From Aureimonas mangrovi (lineage in GTDB: Bacteria > Pseudomonadota > Alphaproteobacteria > Rhizobiales > Rhizobiaceae): a stretch of 64,000 bases of DNA. Location: NCBI RefSeq assembly GCF_014058705.1, contig NZ_CP059692.1, forward strand, positions 62,001 through 126,000, given 5' to 3'. Below the pieces are notes generated by a model that did no database searches, was not told the DNA's origin, and saw only the letters and a list, made by a program, of their open reading frames with translations. Below, in pieces: positions 1 through 8,994 of the stretch; the stretch's first letter is position 1, and every line of letters starts with the position of its first letter. The position numbers and the translations under genes are program-made.

Positions 1-131
1 GGGCGGATCGACTGGGCGGCTGGGAACTTCGCGCGGATATCGTCGGAGGACATGCGGCGCAGATAGGCCAGATGCCCCTCGCCGAGCGCGGCGAAGTCCG
101 TCTTGGAAAGGTCGTTGTGTGCGTCGAACAT
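1..131 (-). CDS. DUF1150 family protein (3' end cut by window)
   Basis: The minus-strand frame opens with ATG at 131 and stays open to the window edge (43 codons seen, beginning MFDAHNDLSKTDFAALG). The segment ALGEGHLAYLRRMSSDDIRAKFP matches my memory of the DUF1150 family: roughly 75-residue alphaproteobacterial proteins of unknown function that typically lie directly downstream of an hsp20 gene. That is the arrangement here, 39 bp after the hsp20 stop on the same strand, so the two probably share a heat-shock transcript. The C-terminal part lies outside the window. Confidence 0.72.
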   Translation of the reverse strand, partial: MFDAHNDLSKTDFAALGEGHLAYLRRMSSDDIRAKFPAAQSIR

Positions 132-170
132 CTCTAGGCTCCTTATCGAGCATCGGCGAGCTTCGCGGGT

Positions 171-608
171 TCAGTCCGAAACCGCGATCTCGATCTTCTT
201 CACCACTCGCTCGGGCCTCGGTCTTGCCAGATCGATCATGAGAAGACCGGTCTTCAGTTCGGCACCGAGGATGCGCATTCCGTCCGCGAAGAGAAAGCTC
301 TTCTGGAACTGACGTGCGGCGATCCCGCGATGCAGGAATTCCCGGTCCTTCGCCTCGCTCTGCGCACCGCGGATGGTCAGCTGGTTCTCCTCGGTCGTGA
401 TCTCGAGGTCTTCCGGCCTGAATCCCGCAACGGCCAGCGTGATCCGGATGATCTGCTCCTCCTGCCCGCCATCGGCGTCCCGCATGCGGACACGCTCGAT
501 ATTGTAGGGAGGATAGCCATCGGCGCCTTTCCCGATCCTTTCGAGCGTGCGTTCCACGCTGTCGAAGCCCAAGAGTAGCGGGCTGGAGAAGGGCGACAAC
601 CGGCTCAT
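171..608 (-). CDS. Small heat-shock protein Hsp20 (IbpA-like)
   Basis: A 145-residue alpha-crystallin-domain holdase that binds unfolding proteins and passes them to DnaK/ClpB. The N-terminus (MSRLSPFSSPLLLGFDSVE) and YPPYNIER are typical of the rhizobial class A IbpA group. The crystallin core follows at about residues 35-130, including LAVAGFRPEDLEI, the HRGIAARQFQKSF block and the G-x-L segment GAELKTGLL. I chose the ATG at 608 because AAGGA lies 10 nt upstream; a TTG at 617 would sit almost on that ribosome-binding site. The 5' leader carries a ROSE-like hairpin and a candidate RpoH promoter. It is followed by a DUF1150 gene. Confidence 0.9.
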   Translation of the reverse strand: MSRLSPFSSPLLLGFDSVERTLERIGKGADGYPPYNIERVRMRDADGGQEEQIIRITLAVAGFRPEDLEITTEENQLTIRGAQSEAKDREFLHRGIAARQFQKSFLFADGMRILGAELKTGLLMIDLARPRPERVVKKIEIAVSD

Positions 609-684
609 CGGCGACAAGTCCTTGTTACAAGCGACTTTCAGAAAAGCGACCCGTCTATCGGCATCGCCCTTCCTTGTCGGCTTG
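609..684 (-). promoter_or_regulatory. ROSE-type RNA thermometer in the hsp20 leader
   Basis: In the minus-strand leader, GUCGCUUG (635-628) can pair with CAAGGAC (624-618) around a UAA loop, leaving one unpaired G in the 5' arm. The 3' arm contains the AAGGA ribosome-binding site (623-619). A UYGCU box (here UCGCU) facing the Shine-Dalgarno with a bulged G is the hallmark of ROSE elements, known from rhizobial small heat-shock genes. A second weak CUUU/AAAG hairpin lies just upstream. Expected behaviour: translation blocked at low temperature and opened on heating. Pairing is seen in the sequence; function is inferred. Confidence 0.6.
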
Positions 685-713
685 ATATGGCCCCGTCACG
701 GTTCGCCTTCAAT
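685..713 (-). promoter_or_regulatory. Candidate RpoH promoter of hsp20
   Basis: Reading the minus strand, TTGAA (712-708) is followed after 17 nt by CCATAT (690-685). This resembles alphaproteobacterial RpoH promoters (CTTGAA, then a CCATAT/CTATNT-type -10). The placement leaves a leader of about 70 nt, which suits a ROSE element. The match is imperfect and no start site is known. Confidence 0.35.
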
Positions 714-750
714 GGCATGCGCCGTCCCCTTCACGAGGGCGTGCGAAGCA

Positions 751-1266
751 TCATCCGAGCGTCGCGGCTCCGGGCGTGAATGCCATCGCCACGCCGTTGA
801 TGCAGTGCCGCTTGCCGGTCGGCTGCGGTCCATCGTCGAAGATATGGCCGAGATGGCCGCCGCAATTGGCGCAGTGCACCTCCGTGCGCGGATAGACGAG
901 CACGTAGTCCGTCTGGGTGCCGATGCGGCTCTGGTCGATCGCCTCGTAGAAGCTCGGCCAGCCGGTGCGCGAATCGTACTTCGCCTGCGAGGAATAGAGC
1001 GGGTTGTCGCATCCGGCGCAGTGGAAGATGCCGGCGCGCTTTTCCTCGTTGAGGGCACTCGTGTAGGGGCGCTCGGTCGATTCCTGCCGCAGGACGGCAA
1101 AGGCGTCGGGCGACAGCCTTGCGCGCCACTCATCCTCGCTCATCGAAACGGGGAAGCTGCCCGTCGCCGCCTGCGCCACGGCCGCAGGGCCGAAGCCGAA
1201 GCGCCAGCCGATCAGACCGATGGCGGCGAGCGCCACACCGCCCAGAAGAAACTCGCGTCTGCGCAT
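751..1266 (-). CDS. msrB: Tat-exported peptide-methionine (R)-S-oxide reductase MsrB
   Basis: A 171-residue MsrB that reduces methionine-R-sulfoxide in proteins. The N-terminus MRRREFLLGGVALAAIGLIG is a twin-arginine (Tat) signal, so the enzyme should act in the periplasm, unlike the usual cytoplasmic MsrB. The catalytic cysteine is in RHCINGVAMAF (C155). Zinc cysteines are C83/C86 and C132/C135 (HCAGCDNPL, HCANCGGHLGH), and the substrate motif GWPSF is present. I chose the ATG at 1266 because GGAGGA precedes it by about 7 nt and it begins directly with the signal peptide. No partner quinone oxidoreductase is nearby. Confidence 0.92.
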   Translation of the reverse strand: MRRREFLLGGVALAAIGLIGWRFGFGPAAVAQAATGSFPVSMSEDEWRARLSPDAFAVLRQESTERPYTSALNEEKRAGIFHCAGCDNPLYSSQAKYDSRTGWPSFYEAIDQSRIGTQTDYVLVYPRTEVHCANCGGHLGHIFDDGPQPTGKRHCINGVAMAFTPGAATLG

Positions 1267-1389
1267 CTCGTCATCCTCCGCTTTCGGCCGACGGCCAGCC
1301 TCCAATGTCGATCTCGCACACCGTGCGCGCAAGGCCGCGACGTGCGTCATAAAGGTGTCTGAGCGAAGGATCGCCCCGGCACCGCGCCG

Positions 1390-1652
1390 TCAGTTCGCGG
1401 GCATCCGGGCGGCATCGATCACACGCACGGCGCCGTTGGACTGCATGACGTCGGCTTGCGTGACCGTCGCGACGTTGCCTTGGGTGTCGGTGACGGTCAG
1501 GTCGTCGCCGTCCATCGCGAGCGTGAGGGCCTCTCCCGCCCTCGACGGTGATGACTTCGTGGCTGCCGCCGTCGTCCGCGATCATCTGCATGGGGGCCGC
1601 TGACGTCGCCTCGGCCGGCACCACGTGATCATCATCGTTTCCTCACCAACGG
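1390..1652 (-). pseudogene. Remnant of a fasciclin-domain protein
   Basis: The minus strand encodes the C-terminal half of a fasciclin (FAS1) domain in two frames. The upstream frame gives HVVPAEATSAAPMQMIADDGG followed by SHEVITVE. After a shift near 1535-1545 another frame gives LTLAMDGDDLTVTD, then VMQSNGAVRVIDAARMP and a stop at 1390. HVVP and the terminal SNG-V-VID block are the conserved H2 and C-terminal fasciclin motifs. An in-frame TGA directly upstream and the absence of the first half of the domain indicate a truncated, frameshifted relic. A sequencing error could explain the shift but not the missing 5' half. Confidence 0.62.
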
Positions 1653-1754
1653 AAGGCCCGCATCACGGGCGTCCGGGAGGAAATACGGATCGCGATGTCC
1701 CAGGATGCGAAATCACCGATTCACGGCCGCGTGATGATGCGCGGGCGAGCTCCG

Positions 1755-2198
1755 TCAGTCCTCGACGCGGCCGCGCATGCGCTTGATGCCCGAGCGGCCC
1801 TTCTTCTCCTTCAGGCGCCGCTCCACCGCTCCGCGCGAGGGCCGCGTCTTCTTTCGCGGCGGCGGGGGCGGCACGAGGGCTCGGCGCACGAGGACCGCGA
1901 GGCGCTCGCGCGCATCCTCGCGGTTGCGTTCCTGCGTACGGAAGCGCGAGGCCTCGATCAGCACCTCGCCCTCCTTCGTGGCGCGCGCACCGGCAAGCTT
2001 CAGGAGCCGATCGATCGCCTCGGGTGACAACACCGCCGAGCGCGCGGCGAAGAAGCGCAGCTGGACCGCCGTCGAGACCTTGTTGACGTTCTGCCCGCCG
2101 GGTCCGGAGGCGCGCACGAAGCTCTCTTCGAGTTCGCCCTCGGGGATCGTGACGCGCGAGGAGACGATCACGCCGTCGAAGGGCTTCGTCGTCACCAT
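1755..2198 (-). CDS. arfB: Alternative ribosome-rescue factor ArfB (YaeJ)
   Basis: A 147-residue peptidyl-tRNA hydrolase that releases nascent chains from ribosomes stalled on mRNAs without a stop codon. The class I release-factor catalytic motif is at residues 30-37 (ASGPGGQN, with GGQ at 34-36). The C-terminal 50 residues are very basic (PPRKKTRPSRGAVERR, KEKKGRSGIKRMRGR), matching the tail that enters the empty mRNA channel. There is no codon-recognition domain, so it is not RF1/RF2. The start at 2198 follows an AAGGAAAGG ribosome-binding site. It lies behind pckA but is separated from it by a terminator. Confidence 0.93.
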   Translation of the reverse strand: MVTTKPFDGVIVSSRVTIPEGELEESFVRASGPGGQNVNKVSTAVQLRFFAARSAVLSPEAIDRLLKLAGARATKEGEVLIEASRFRTQERNREDARERLAVLVRRALVPPPPPRKKTRPSRGAVERRLKEKKGRSGIKRMRGRVED

Positions 2199-2260
2199 CG
2201 CCTTTCCTTTCCCGCCAGCCTGCACAGGCCGAGGGATAAAGGGAGGCAGCCGTGCGCGCA

Positions 2261-2296
2261 ACGAAAAGCCCCGCGCCGGGCTGCCGGCGCGGGGCT
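2261..2296 (-). terminator. Rho-independent terminator of pckA
   Basis: A perfect 13-bp inverted repeat (2267-2279 with 2284-2296, loop GCTG) reads into a T run on the minus strand (the A run at 2264-2267 on plus). It lies 26 bp after the pckA stop. Confidence 0.88.
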
Positions 2297-2322
2297 CTCC
2301 AGGAATGCTCGCGATGCCGATG

Positions 2323-3933
<1,611 letters not shown>

Positions 3934-4221
3934 GTCGACGACACTCCGTGACTCAAAGTCGTTTTTGACGCGAGGGCCGCGCAGATACGGTGAACCAGCG
4001 GGCGCGGCAAGCCAAAATCGAGCAATTTACTTCGCGCGTCCAGTATTCAATCGTTTAAATCTGAAACGCCCGACTTTTAATCGTTTTGCACTGCGTTGCG
4101 CTCTTGCCGAGGCATCGCGCCATGCCCACGCGAAGCTTCGGCACCTTTCGCGCGCCCGAGCGTTTGCAGGATCGAAGCGGGCGCACGAGCCCGCCACCGC
4201 AATCGCATGGAAGGACGCGAC

Positions 4222-4701
4222 ATGACCGACAATTCGCCCGAGGCTTTCTGGGAGCTCGTCGACGGATACGACACGTGCATGGTGACGACGCGCGACGGCA
4301 ATTCCCTCCGCGCCCGGCCCATGGCGCCCAAGGTCTCGAAGGACCGGCGCGAAATCCTCTTCGTGACGGATCGCTCGTCGCACAAGGTCGATGAGATCGA
4401 GGCGAACCCGAGCGTTGCCTGCGCCTTTGCCAAGCACGGCGAATATCTTTCGGTGACGGGGACCGCGAGAGTCTCGACCGACCGAGCGCTTATCGACACG
4501 GCCTGGGACGCGGAGGTCGAGGCCTGGATGCCGGACGGCAAGGATGGGCCGAACGTCGCGATCCTCGCCGTCACGCCCGAGGCGGCCGAGATCTGGGACG
4601 TGAAGACCAACAAGATCGCGCGGGCCTACGAACTCGCCAAGGCGTATCTCGGCGACAAGGACCGCCCCGACGTCGGCGATCACGCCAAGGTCCGTCTCTG
4701 A
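4222..4701 (+). CDS. Pyridoxamine 5'-phosphate oxidase-related (general stress protein 26-like) protein
   Basis: A 159-residue split-barrel flavin-binding protein of the PNPOx-like superfamily (general stress protein 26 branch). The N-terminal motif YDTCMVTTRDGNSLRARPM and the central ILFVTDRSSHKVDEI with VACAFAKHGEYLSVTG follow the family pattern. It is likely a cytoplasmic FMN- or F420-type flavin binder; the substrate is unknown. AAGGA lies 7 nt before the ATG at 4222; the frame is open further upstream but without family similarity. Transcribed divergently from pckA and followed by a terminator, so probably monocistronic. Confidence 0.85.
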   Translation: MTDNSPEAFWELVDGYDTCMVTTRDGNSLRARPMAPKVSKDRREILFVTDRSSHKVDEIEANPSVACAFAKHGEYLSVTGTARVSTDRALIDTAWDAEVEAWMPDGKDGPNVAILAVTPEAAEIWDVKTNKIARAYELAKAYLGDKDRPDVGDHAKVRL

Positions 4702-4748
4702 TCGCGCCGCCCGTCGATTCGTTCGGCGGGCTCGCTGGAGCCGTTTTC

Positions 4749-4781
4749 GCCGCCGGGGGGTGGGCTCCCGGCGGCATTTTT
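4749..4781 (+). terminator. Terminator after the PPOX gene
   Basis: A 9-bp G+C stem (4749-4757 with 4767-4775) is followed by ATTTTTA. It separates the PPOX gene from chvI. Confidence 0.8.
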
Positions 4782-4953
4782 ACGTGCAATTTCGGGGGCC
4801 TTCGCCCGAAAACTTTGCATTCGTGTGTAAAATGCCACATTTGAGAGGAGAATGCCGGCGCGAAAGATCGGCGGAGCCCTCGGGTTCGCGTCGACGAAGA
4901 GCGCCGAGGGGCGGTATCCAACCGCCCGCGGCCAAGCGGAGCACGGAAAACGA

Positions 4954-5655
4954 ATGGCAACGATCGCCTTGGTGGACGACGACCGGAATATCCTGACGTC
5001 GGTTTCGATCGCGCTGGAAAACGAGGGATACCGCGTCGAGACCTACACGGATGGCGCGTCGGCCCTCGAAGGCCTGTCCGCCCGGCCTCCGCATCTGGCG
5101 ATCTTCGACATCAAGATGCCGCGCATGGACGGGATGGAGCTCCTGCGTCGGCTGCGCCAGAAGTCGGACCTGCCGGTGATCTTCCTCACCTCGAAGGACG
5201 AGGAGATCGACGAGCTGTTCGGCCTCAAGATGGGCGCCGACGACTACATCCGCAAACCCTTCTCGCAGCGCCTGCTCGTGGAGCGCGTTCGCGCCATCCT
5301 TCGACGCGGCGCGGCACGCGAAGCCGGCGTGAAGACGGGGCCTGCCCCGGAATCCTCGCTGGAGCGCGGCCAGCTCGTGATGGATCAGGAGCGCCACACC
5401 TGCACCTGGACCGGCATGCCGGTGACGCTGACCGTCACCGAGTTCCTGATCCTGCATGCGCTTGCCCAGCGGCCCGGCGTCGTGAAGAGCCGCGACGCGC
5501 TGATGGACGCGGCCTATGACGAACAGGTCTATGTCGACGACCGCACGATCGACAGCCACATCAAGCGGCTTCGCAAGAAGTTCAAGGCGATCGACGACGA
5601 CTTCGATATGATCGAGACGCTCTACGGGGTAGGATATCGCTTCCGCGAGGTCTGA
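4954..5655 (+). CDS. chvI: Response regulator ChvI
   Basis: A 233-residue OmpR/PhoB-type regulator. The receiver domain (1-120) shows the acidic pocket (VDDD at 7-10), phospho-acceptor D52 in [11 protein letters not shown] and K101 in RKPFS. A winged-helix DNA-binding domain occupies about 140-230 ([15 protein letters not shown], then YGVGYRF). In rhizobia, Agrobacterium and Brucella the ChvI/ChvG (ExoS) pair responds to acid and envelope stress, controls exopolysaccharide and motility genes, and is essential for host interaction. The ATG at 4954 starts at the family N-terminus. The cognate kinase follows by 56 bp. Confidence 0.95.
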   Translation: MATIALVDDDRNILTSVSIALENEGYRVETYTDGASALEGLSARPPHLAIFDIKMPRMDGMELLRRLRQKSDLPVIFLTSKDEEIDELFGLKMGADDYIRKPFSQRLLVERVRAILRRGAAREAGVKTGPAPESSLERGQLVMDQERHTCTWTGMPVTLTVTEFLILHALAQRPGVVKSRDALMDAAYDEQVYVDDRTIDSHIKRLRKKFKAIDDDFDMIETLYGVGYRFREV

Positions 5656-5711
5656 CGCCCCGTATCCGTCCGGCCGGCCTCGGCCGGCATGACGCAGACG
5701 AAAGCGCCGAT

Positions 5712-7526
5712 TTGGTTTCGACAACGCACACGCACACCGGCGAGGGGAACCGTCCGAAGCGGACCTTCACCGCGCGCGTGCGAAGGCGCTGGCGGCGCGT
5801 GCCGATGCTGCGCCGCCTGGTGCTGCGCGGCCGCTGGCTCCTCGGCCACTCGATCTTCTCTTCGCTGACACGGCGCATTGTCTTCCTTAACCTCGTCGCG
5901 CTGATCGTTCTCGTCTCCGGCATCCTCTATCTCAACCAGTTCCGCGCCGGACTGATCGACGCGCGCGTCGAAAGCCTTCTCACGCAGGGCGAGATCATCG
6001 CCAGCGCCATCGCCTCCTCGGCGACGGTCGAGACGAACTCGATCTCGCTCGACCCCGAGCGCCTCCTGGAACTCCAGGCCGGGTCGACGCTGCAACCGGG
6101 CGCCGAACTCAACGACAATCTCGACTTCCCGATCAACCCGGAACAGGTCGCGCCCCTCTTGCGCCGCCTGATCTCCCCGACACGCACGCGCGCACGGATC
6201 TACGACCGCGACGCCAACCTGATCCTCGATTCGCGCCATCTCTACTCACGCGGCCAGATCCTTCGCTACAATCTGCCGCCGCTGGAGGAGGAGCCGCAGA
6301 ACGTCTTCGAGTGGATGGGAGACGAGGTGGGCAAGCTCTTCCGGAACAACTCGCTGCCGGTCTATCGCGAGACGCCAGGCGGCTCGGGCACGACCTATCC
6401 CGAAGTGATGAGCGCGCTGACGGGGGGCCCCTCCACCGTCGTGCGCGCCACCGAAAACGGCGAACTCATCGTCTCGGTCGCCGTGCCGATCCAGCGCTTC
6501 CGGGCCGTGCTCGGCGTCCTGATGCTGTCGACGCAGGGCGGCGACATCGACAAGATCGTGCAGGCCGAGCGCATGGCGATCGTGCGCGTCTTCGCGGTCG
6601 CCGCTCTCGTCGTCATCGTGCTGTCGACGCTTCTGGCCTCAACCATCGCCAACCCGCTGCGGCGCCTGTCGGCGGCCGCCATCCGCGTGCGACGCTCGGT
6701 CAACGCGCGCGAGGAAATCCCGGACTTCGGCGACCGGACCGACGAGGTCGGCAATCTCGCCTCGGCCCTTCGCGGCATGACCAACGCGCTTTACGCGCGC
6801 ATGGACGCGATCGAGAGCTTCGCGGCCGATGTCAGCCACGAGCTCAAGAACCCGCTGACCTCCCTGCGGTCGGCCGTGGAGACGCTGCCGCTCGCGCGCA
6901 ACGACGATTCGCGCGAGCGGCTGCTCGCCATCATCCAGCACGACGTGAAGCGGCTGGACCGCCTCATCACCGACATCTCGGACGCCTCGCGCCTCGATGC
7001 GGAGCTTTCGCGCGAGGTCACGCATCGTGTCGATCTGGCAGCGCTCGTCTCCTCCGTGATCGACGGCGCGCGCGCCCATGAGCGCGAAGGGCAGACGATC
7101 CGCTTCGACTTCGCCACCATTCCGGCGCCCGCCGGCGGGCCGAAGGGCTTTCGCGTGGCCGGACACGACCTGCGCCTCAGCCAGGTCTTCACCAACCTCA
7201 TCGAGAACGCGCGCTCCTTCGTGCCGCAGGACAACGGGATCATCACCGTGCGCATGCGCCGGCTCGCCAAACGCGTCGCCGTCACCATCGAGGACAACGG
7301 CCCGGGCATCCAGGCCGAGAAGATCGAGCGCATCTTCGAGCGCTTCTACACCGACCGTCCGGCCGGGGAGGCCTTCGGCCAGAATTCCGGCCTCGGCCTG
7401 TCGATCTCGCGCCAGATCATCGAGGCGCACGGTGGCACGGTCTTCGCCGAGAACGTCTTCGATCCGAAGCAGCCCACGAGAATCCTCGGCGCGCGCTTCA
7501 CGGTGCATCTGCCGGCTGAGGACTGA
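5712..7526 (+). CDS. chvG: Sensor histidine kinase ChvG (ExoS)
   Basis: A 604-residue membrane kinase for ChvI. A basic N-terminal stretch precedes TM1 (about 52-76, RRIVFLNLVALIVLVSGILY), then a periplasmic sensor region (about 77-280), TM2 (about 285-310), a HAMP linker, the H-box ADVSHELKNPLTSLRSA (H376), N-box LIENARSF, G1 EDNGPGI, F-box and G2 NSGLGLSIS. In relatives the periplasmic repressor ExoR restrains this kinase; exoR is not in the window. The start is uncertain: TTG at 5712 gives the family length, but no strong ribosome-binding site is visible and the nearby ATG at 5689 is out of frame. Confidence 0.95.
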   Translation: MVSTTHTHTGEGNRPKRTFTARVRRRWRRVPMLRRLVLRGRWLLGHSIFSSLTRRIVFLNLVALIVLVSGILYLNQFRAGLIDARVESLLTQGEIIASAIASSATVETNSISLDPERLLELQAGSTLQPGAELNDNLDFPINPEQVAPLLRRLISPTRTRARIYDRDANLILDSRHLYSRGQILRYNLPPLEEEPQNVFEWMGDEVGKLFRNNSLPVYRETPGGSGTTYPEVMSALTGGPSTVVRATENGELIVSVAVPIQRFRAVLGVLMLSTQGGDIDKIVQAERMAIVRVFAVAALVVIVLSTLLASTIANPLRRLSAAAIRVRRSVNAREEIPDFGDRTDEVGNLASALRGMTNALYARMDAIESFAADVSHELKNPLTSLRSAVETLPLARNDDSRERLLAIIQHDVKRLDRLITDISDASRLDAELSREVTHRVDLAALVSSVIDGARAHEREGQTIRFDFATIPAPAGGPKGFRVAGHDLRLSQVFTNLIENARSFVPQDNGIITVRMRRLAKRVAVTIEDNGPGIQAEKIERIFERFYTDRPAGEAFGQNSGLGLSISRQIIEAHGGTVFAENVFDPKQPTRILGARFTVHLPAED

Positions 7527-7528
7527 GC

Positions 7529-7999
7529 TTGACCGAGACGGTGCACGCCTCGCTGATCGCCATCGACAGAAAAGGCGTCTTCATCCTCGGCGCATCGGGG
7601 AGCGGCAAGTCGTCGCTCGCGCTCTCGCTCCTGCGCGCGGCCCGCCGCGAGGGGATGGAAGCCGCGCTCGTCGCCGACGACCGAGTGGTGGTCGAGAGGC
7701 GGGACGGCTTGCTGAGCGGACGCGCGCCGGAGGTCCTTTCCGGCCTCGTCGAAATCCGCGGGATCGGCATCCTGCGCCTGCCCGTCGCGCCGCAGGCGTC
7801 CCTCACGCTTGTCGTCGAACTCGTGCCTGTGCCGGAGCGCATGCCCGATTGCGCGGAGATTGCGATTTCAGGTGTGCGCCTGCGCCGCATCCTTCTGCCC
7901 GAGCGCCAGGCGCCGTTCGGTGCCGATCTCGTGCTGACGCTGCTTCTGGCCGACGGCCCGGCAGTGCAAAATGACCGAGACGTGAGAAGGCGTCCATAA
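7529..7999 (+). CDS. hprK: HPr kinase/phosphorylase, short alphaproteobacterial form
   Basis: A 156-residue protein equivalent to only the C-terminal catalytic domain of Firmicute HprK, as is usual in alphaproteobacteria. It phosphorylates HPr on serine in response to metabolic state. Walker A is GASGSGKSS (about 19-27), followed by LVADDRVVVERRDG and the HprK signature region VEIRGIGIL. It begins with TTG two bases after the chvG stop, so it is translationally coupled. Its target HPr and an EIIA(Man) follow, placing the nitrogen/carbon phosphotransfer system under the ChvG/ChvI transcription unit. Confidence 0.9.
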   Translation: MTETVHASLIAIDRKGVFILGASGSGKSSLALSLLRAARREGMEAALVADDRVVVERRDGLLSGRAPEVLSGLVEIRGIGILRLPVAPQASLTLVVELVPVPERMPDCAEIAISGVRLRRILLPERQAPFGADLVLTLLLADGPAVQNDRDVRRRP

Positions 8000-8003
8000 G
8001 ATC

Positions 8004-8022
8004 GCGGCATTCTTGCCGCTTT
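8004..8022 (+). terminator. Weak hairpin after hprK
   Basis: A 6-bp stem (GCGGCA 8004-8009 with TGCCGC 8014-8019) is followed by only TTT. It may attenuate rather than end transcription into the EIIA gene, which starts 111 bp further on. Confidence 0.3.
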
Positions 8023-8132
8023 CTGGAATAATTCCGCATCGCACGCTGGCGGGCCTTGTGGCGCTCAACACAGCAGCGCAGTATCGCGCCGTTTTCACCA
8101 TTTTCCGGATTGCGGATGGAGTTTGTGCCTTC

Positions 8133-8534
8133 ATGATCGGCCTCGTGCTCGTTACCCACGGTCAACTCGCACGCGAGTTCAAGGCGGCCGTGGAGCATGT
8201 CGTCGGACCGCAGGAGGCTTTCGAGACTGTCTCGATCGGGCCCGAAGACGACATGGAGCAGCGCCGCGAGGACATCGTCGCCTCGGTGCGGCGGGCCGAT
8301 CGCGGCCGCGGCGTCATCATCCTGACGGACATGTTCGGCGGCACGCCCTCCAACCTCGCTATCTCGGTGATGGAAGCGCAGTCGGTGGACGTGCTGGCCG
8401 GCGTGAACCTTCCGATGCTCATCAAGCTCGCCAGCGTGCGCGCGGAGCGCCCGATGGAGCAGGCGCTGGTCGAGGCGCAGGAGGCCGGGCGCAAGTACAT
8501 CACCGTGGCCAGCCGCGTTCTTTCCGGACAATAG
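8133..8534 (+). CDS. PTS system fructose/mannose-type EIIA component
   Basis: A 133-residue EIIA of the mannose family. The phosphorylated histidine is in LVLVTHGQLAREF (H9), and TDMFGGTPSN plus VLAGVNLPML are the conserved EIIA(Man) blocks. There are no EIIB/EIIC permease genes nearby, so it is regulatory: in alphaproteobacteria it receives phosphate from HPr in a PTS lacking sugar transport. The ATG at 8133 fits the family N-terminus; the frame is open about 120 bp upstream without homology. Four bases separate its stop from ptsH. Confidence 0.92.
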   Translation: MIGLVLVTHGQLAREFKAAVEHVVGPQEAFETVSIGPEDDMEQRREDIVASVRRADRGRGVIILTDMFGGTPSNLAISVMEAQSVDVLAGVNLPMLIKLASVRAERPMEQALVEAQEAGRKYITVASRVLSGQ

Positions 8535-8538
8535 AGCG

Positions 8539-8865
8539 ATGAACGATCACGTTCCCTCTTCCGACTGCGCGCGCGACGCCGGCACGGGGGCGGAACCCGG
8601 ACCGCGCACCCTGACCATCGTCAACCGTCGCGGCCTACACGCTCGGGCCTCCGCCAAGTTCGTCCAGACCGCCGAGGCCTTCGACGCCGAACTGACGATC
8701 GGGCGCGACGGGCTGTGCGTCGGCGGTCAGTCGATCATGGGACTGATGATGCTGGCGGCCGCGCAGGGAACCACGATCGAGGTCAGCGCCGCCGGCCCGC
8801 AGGCAAAGGAAGCGCTCGACGCGATCGAGGCTCTGGTCCGCGGCGGCTTCGGCGAGGAGTGCTAA
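8539..8865 (+). CDS. ptsH: Phosphocarrier protein HPr
   Basis: A 108-residue HPr/NPr. The active-site histidine is in NRRGLHARASAKFV and the serine targeted by HprK is in GGQSIMGLMML. The first 22 residues form an extra hydrophilic extension relative to an 85-88-residue HPr. It accepts phosphate from EI(Ntr) (ptsP, not in the window) and passes it to EIIA proteins. Last gene of the chvI-chvG-hprK-EIIA-ptsH run; a palindrome and ahcY follow. Confidence 0.93.
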   Translation: MNDHVPSSDCARDAGTGAEPGPRTLTIVNRRGLHARASAKFVQTAEAFDAELTIGRDGLCVGGQSIMGLMMLAAAQGTTIEVSAAGPQAKEALDAIEALVRGGFGEEC

Positions 8866-8895
8866 GGCGCCCGCGAGTCCGGCTCCGTCGCCAAG

Positions 8896-8923
8896 GCGGA
8901 TATAAAGGAATGTTTATATCCGC
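8896..8923. promoter_or_regulatory. Palindromic operator candidate upstream of ahcY
   Basis: A perfect 11-bp inverted repeat, GCGGATATAAA (8896-8906) with TTTATATCCGC (8913-8923), has a 6-nt centre. It lies 71 bp before the ahcY ATG. Its A/T-rich core is unusual in this G+C-rich DNA, and its symmetry suits a dimeric repressor. SahR (ArsR family, S-adenosylhomocysteine-responsive) is known to control ahcY in many Proteobacteria and is the obvious candidate; the regulator gene is not in the window. A short RNA hairpin is the alternative, but no T run follows. Confidence 0.6.
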
Positions 8924-8994
8924 TTGTCGCATAGCCCCGGCGTTGGTAGACAACGGCTGAATGCCTTTTCTCCCACGATAGCGGATCGCAATTC

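Noticed and set aside
609-617. TTG start at 617 for hsp20
   Set aside because: It would place the start codon one base from the AAGGA ribosome-binding site; ATG 608 has normal spacing.
8866-8994. SAH or SAM riboswitch upstream of ahcY
   Set aside because: Only a simple palindrome is seen; no multi-helix aptamer or expression platform could be drawn in the 129-bp gap.
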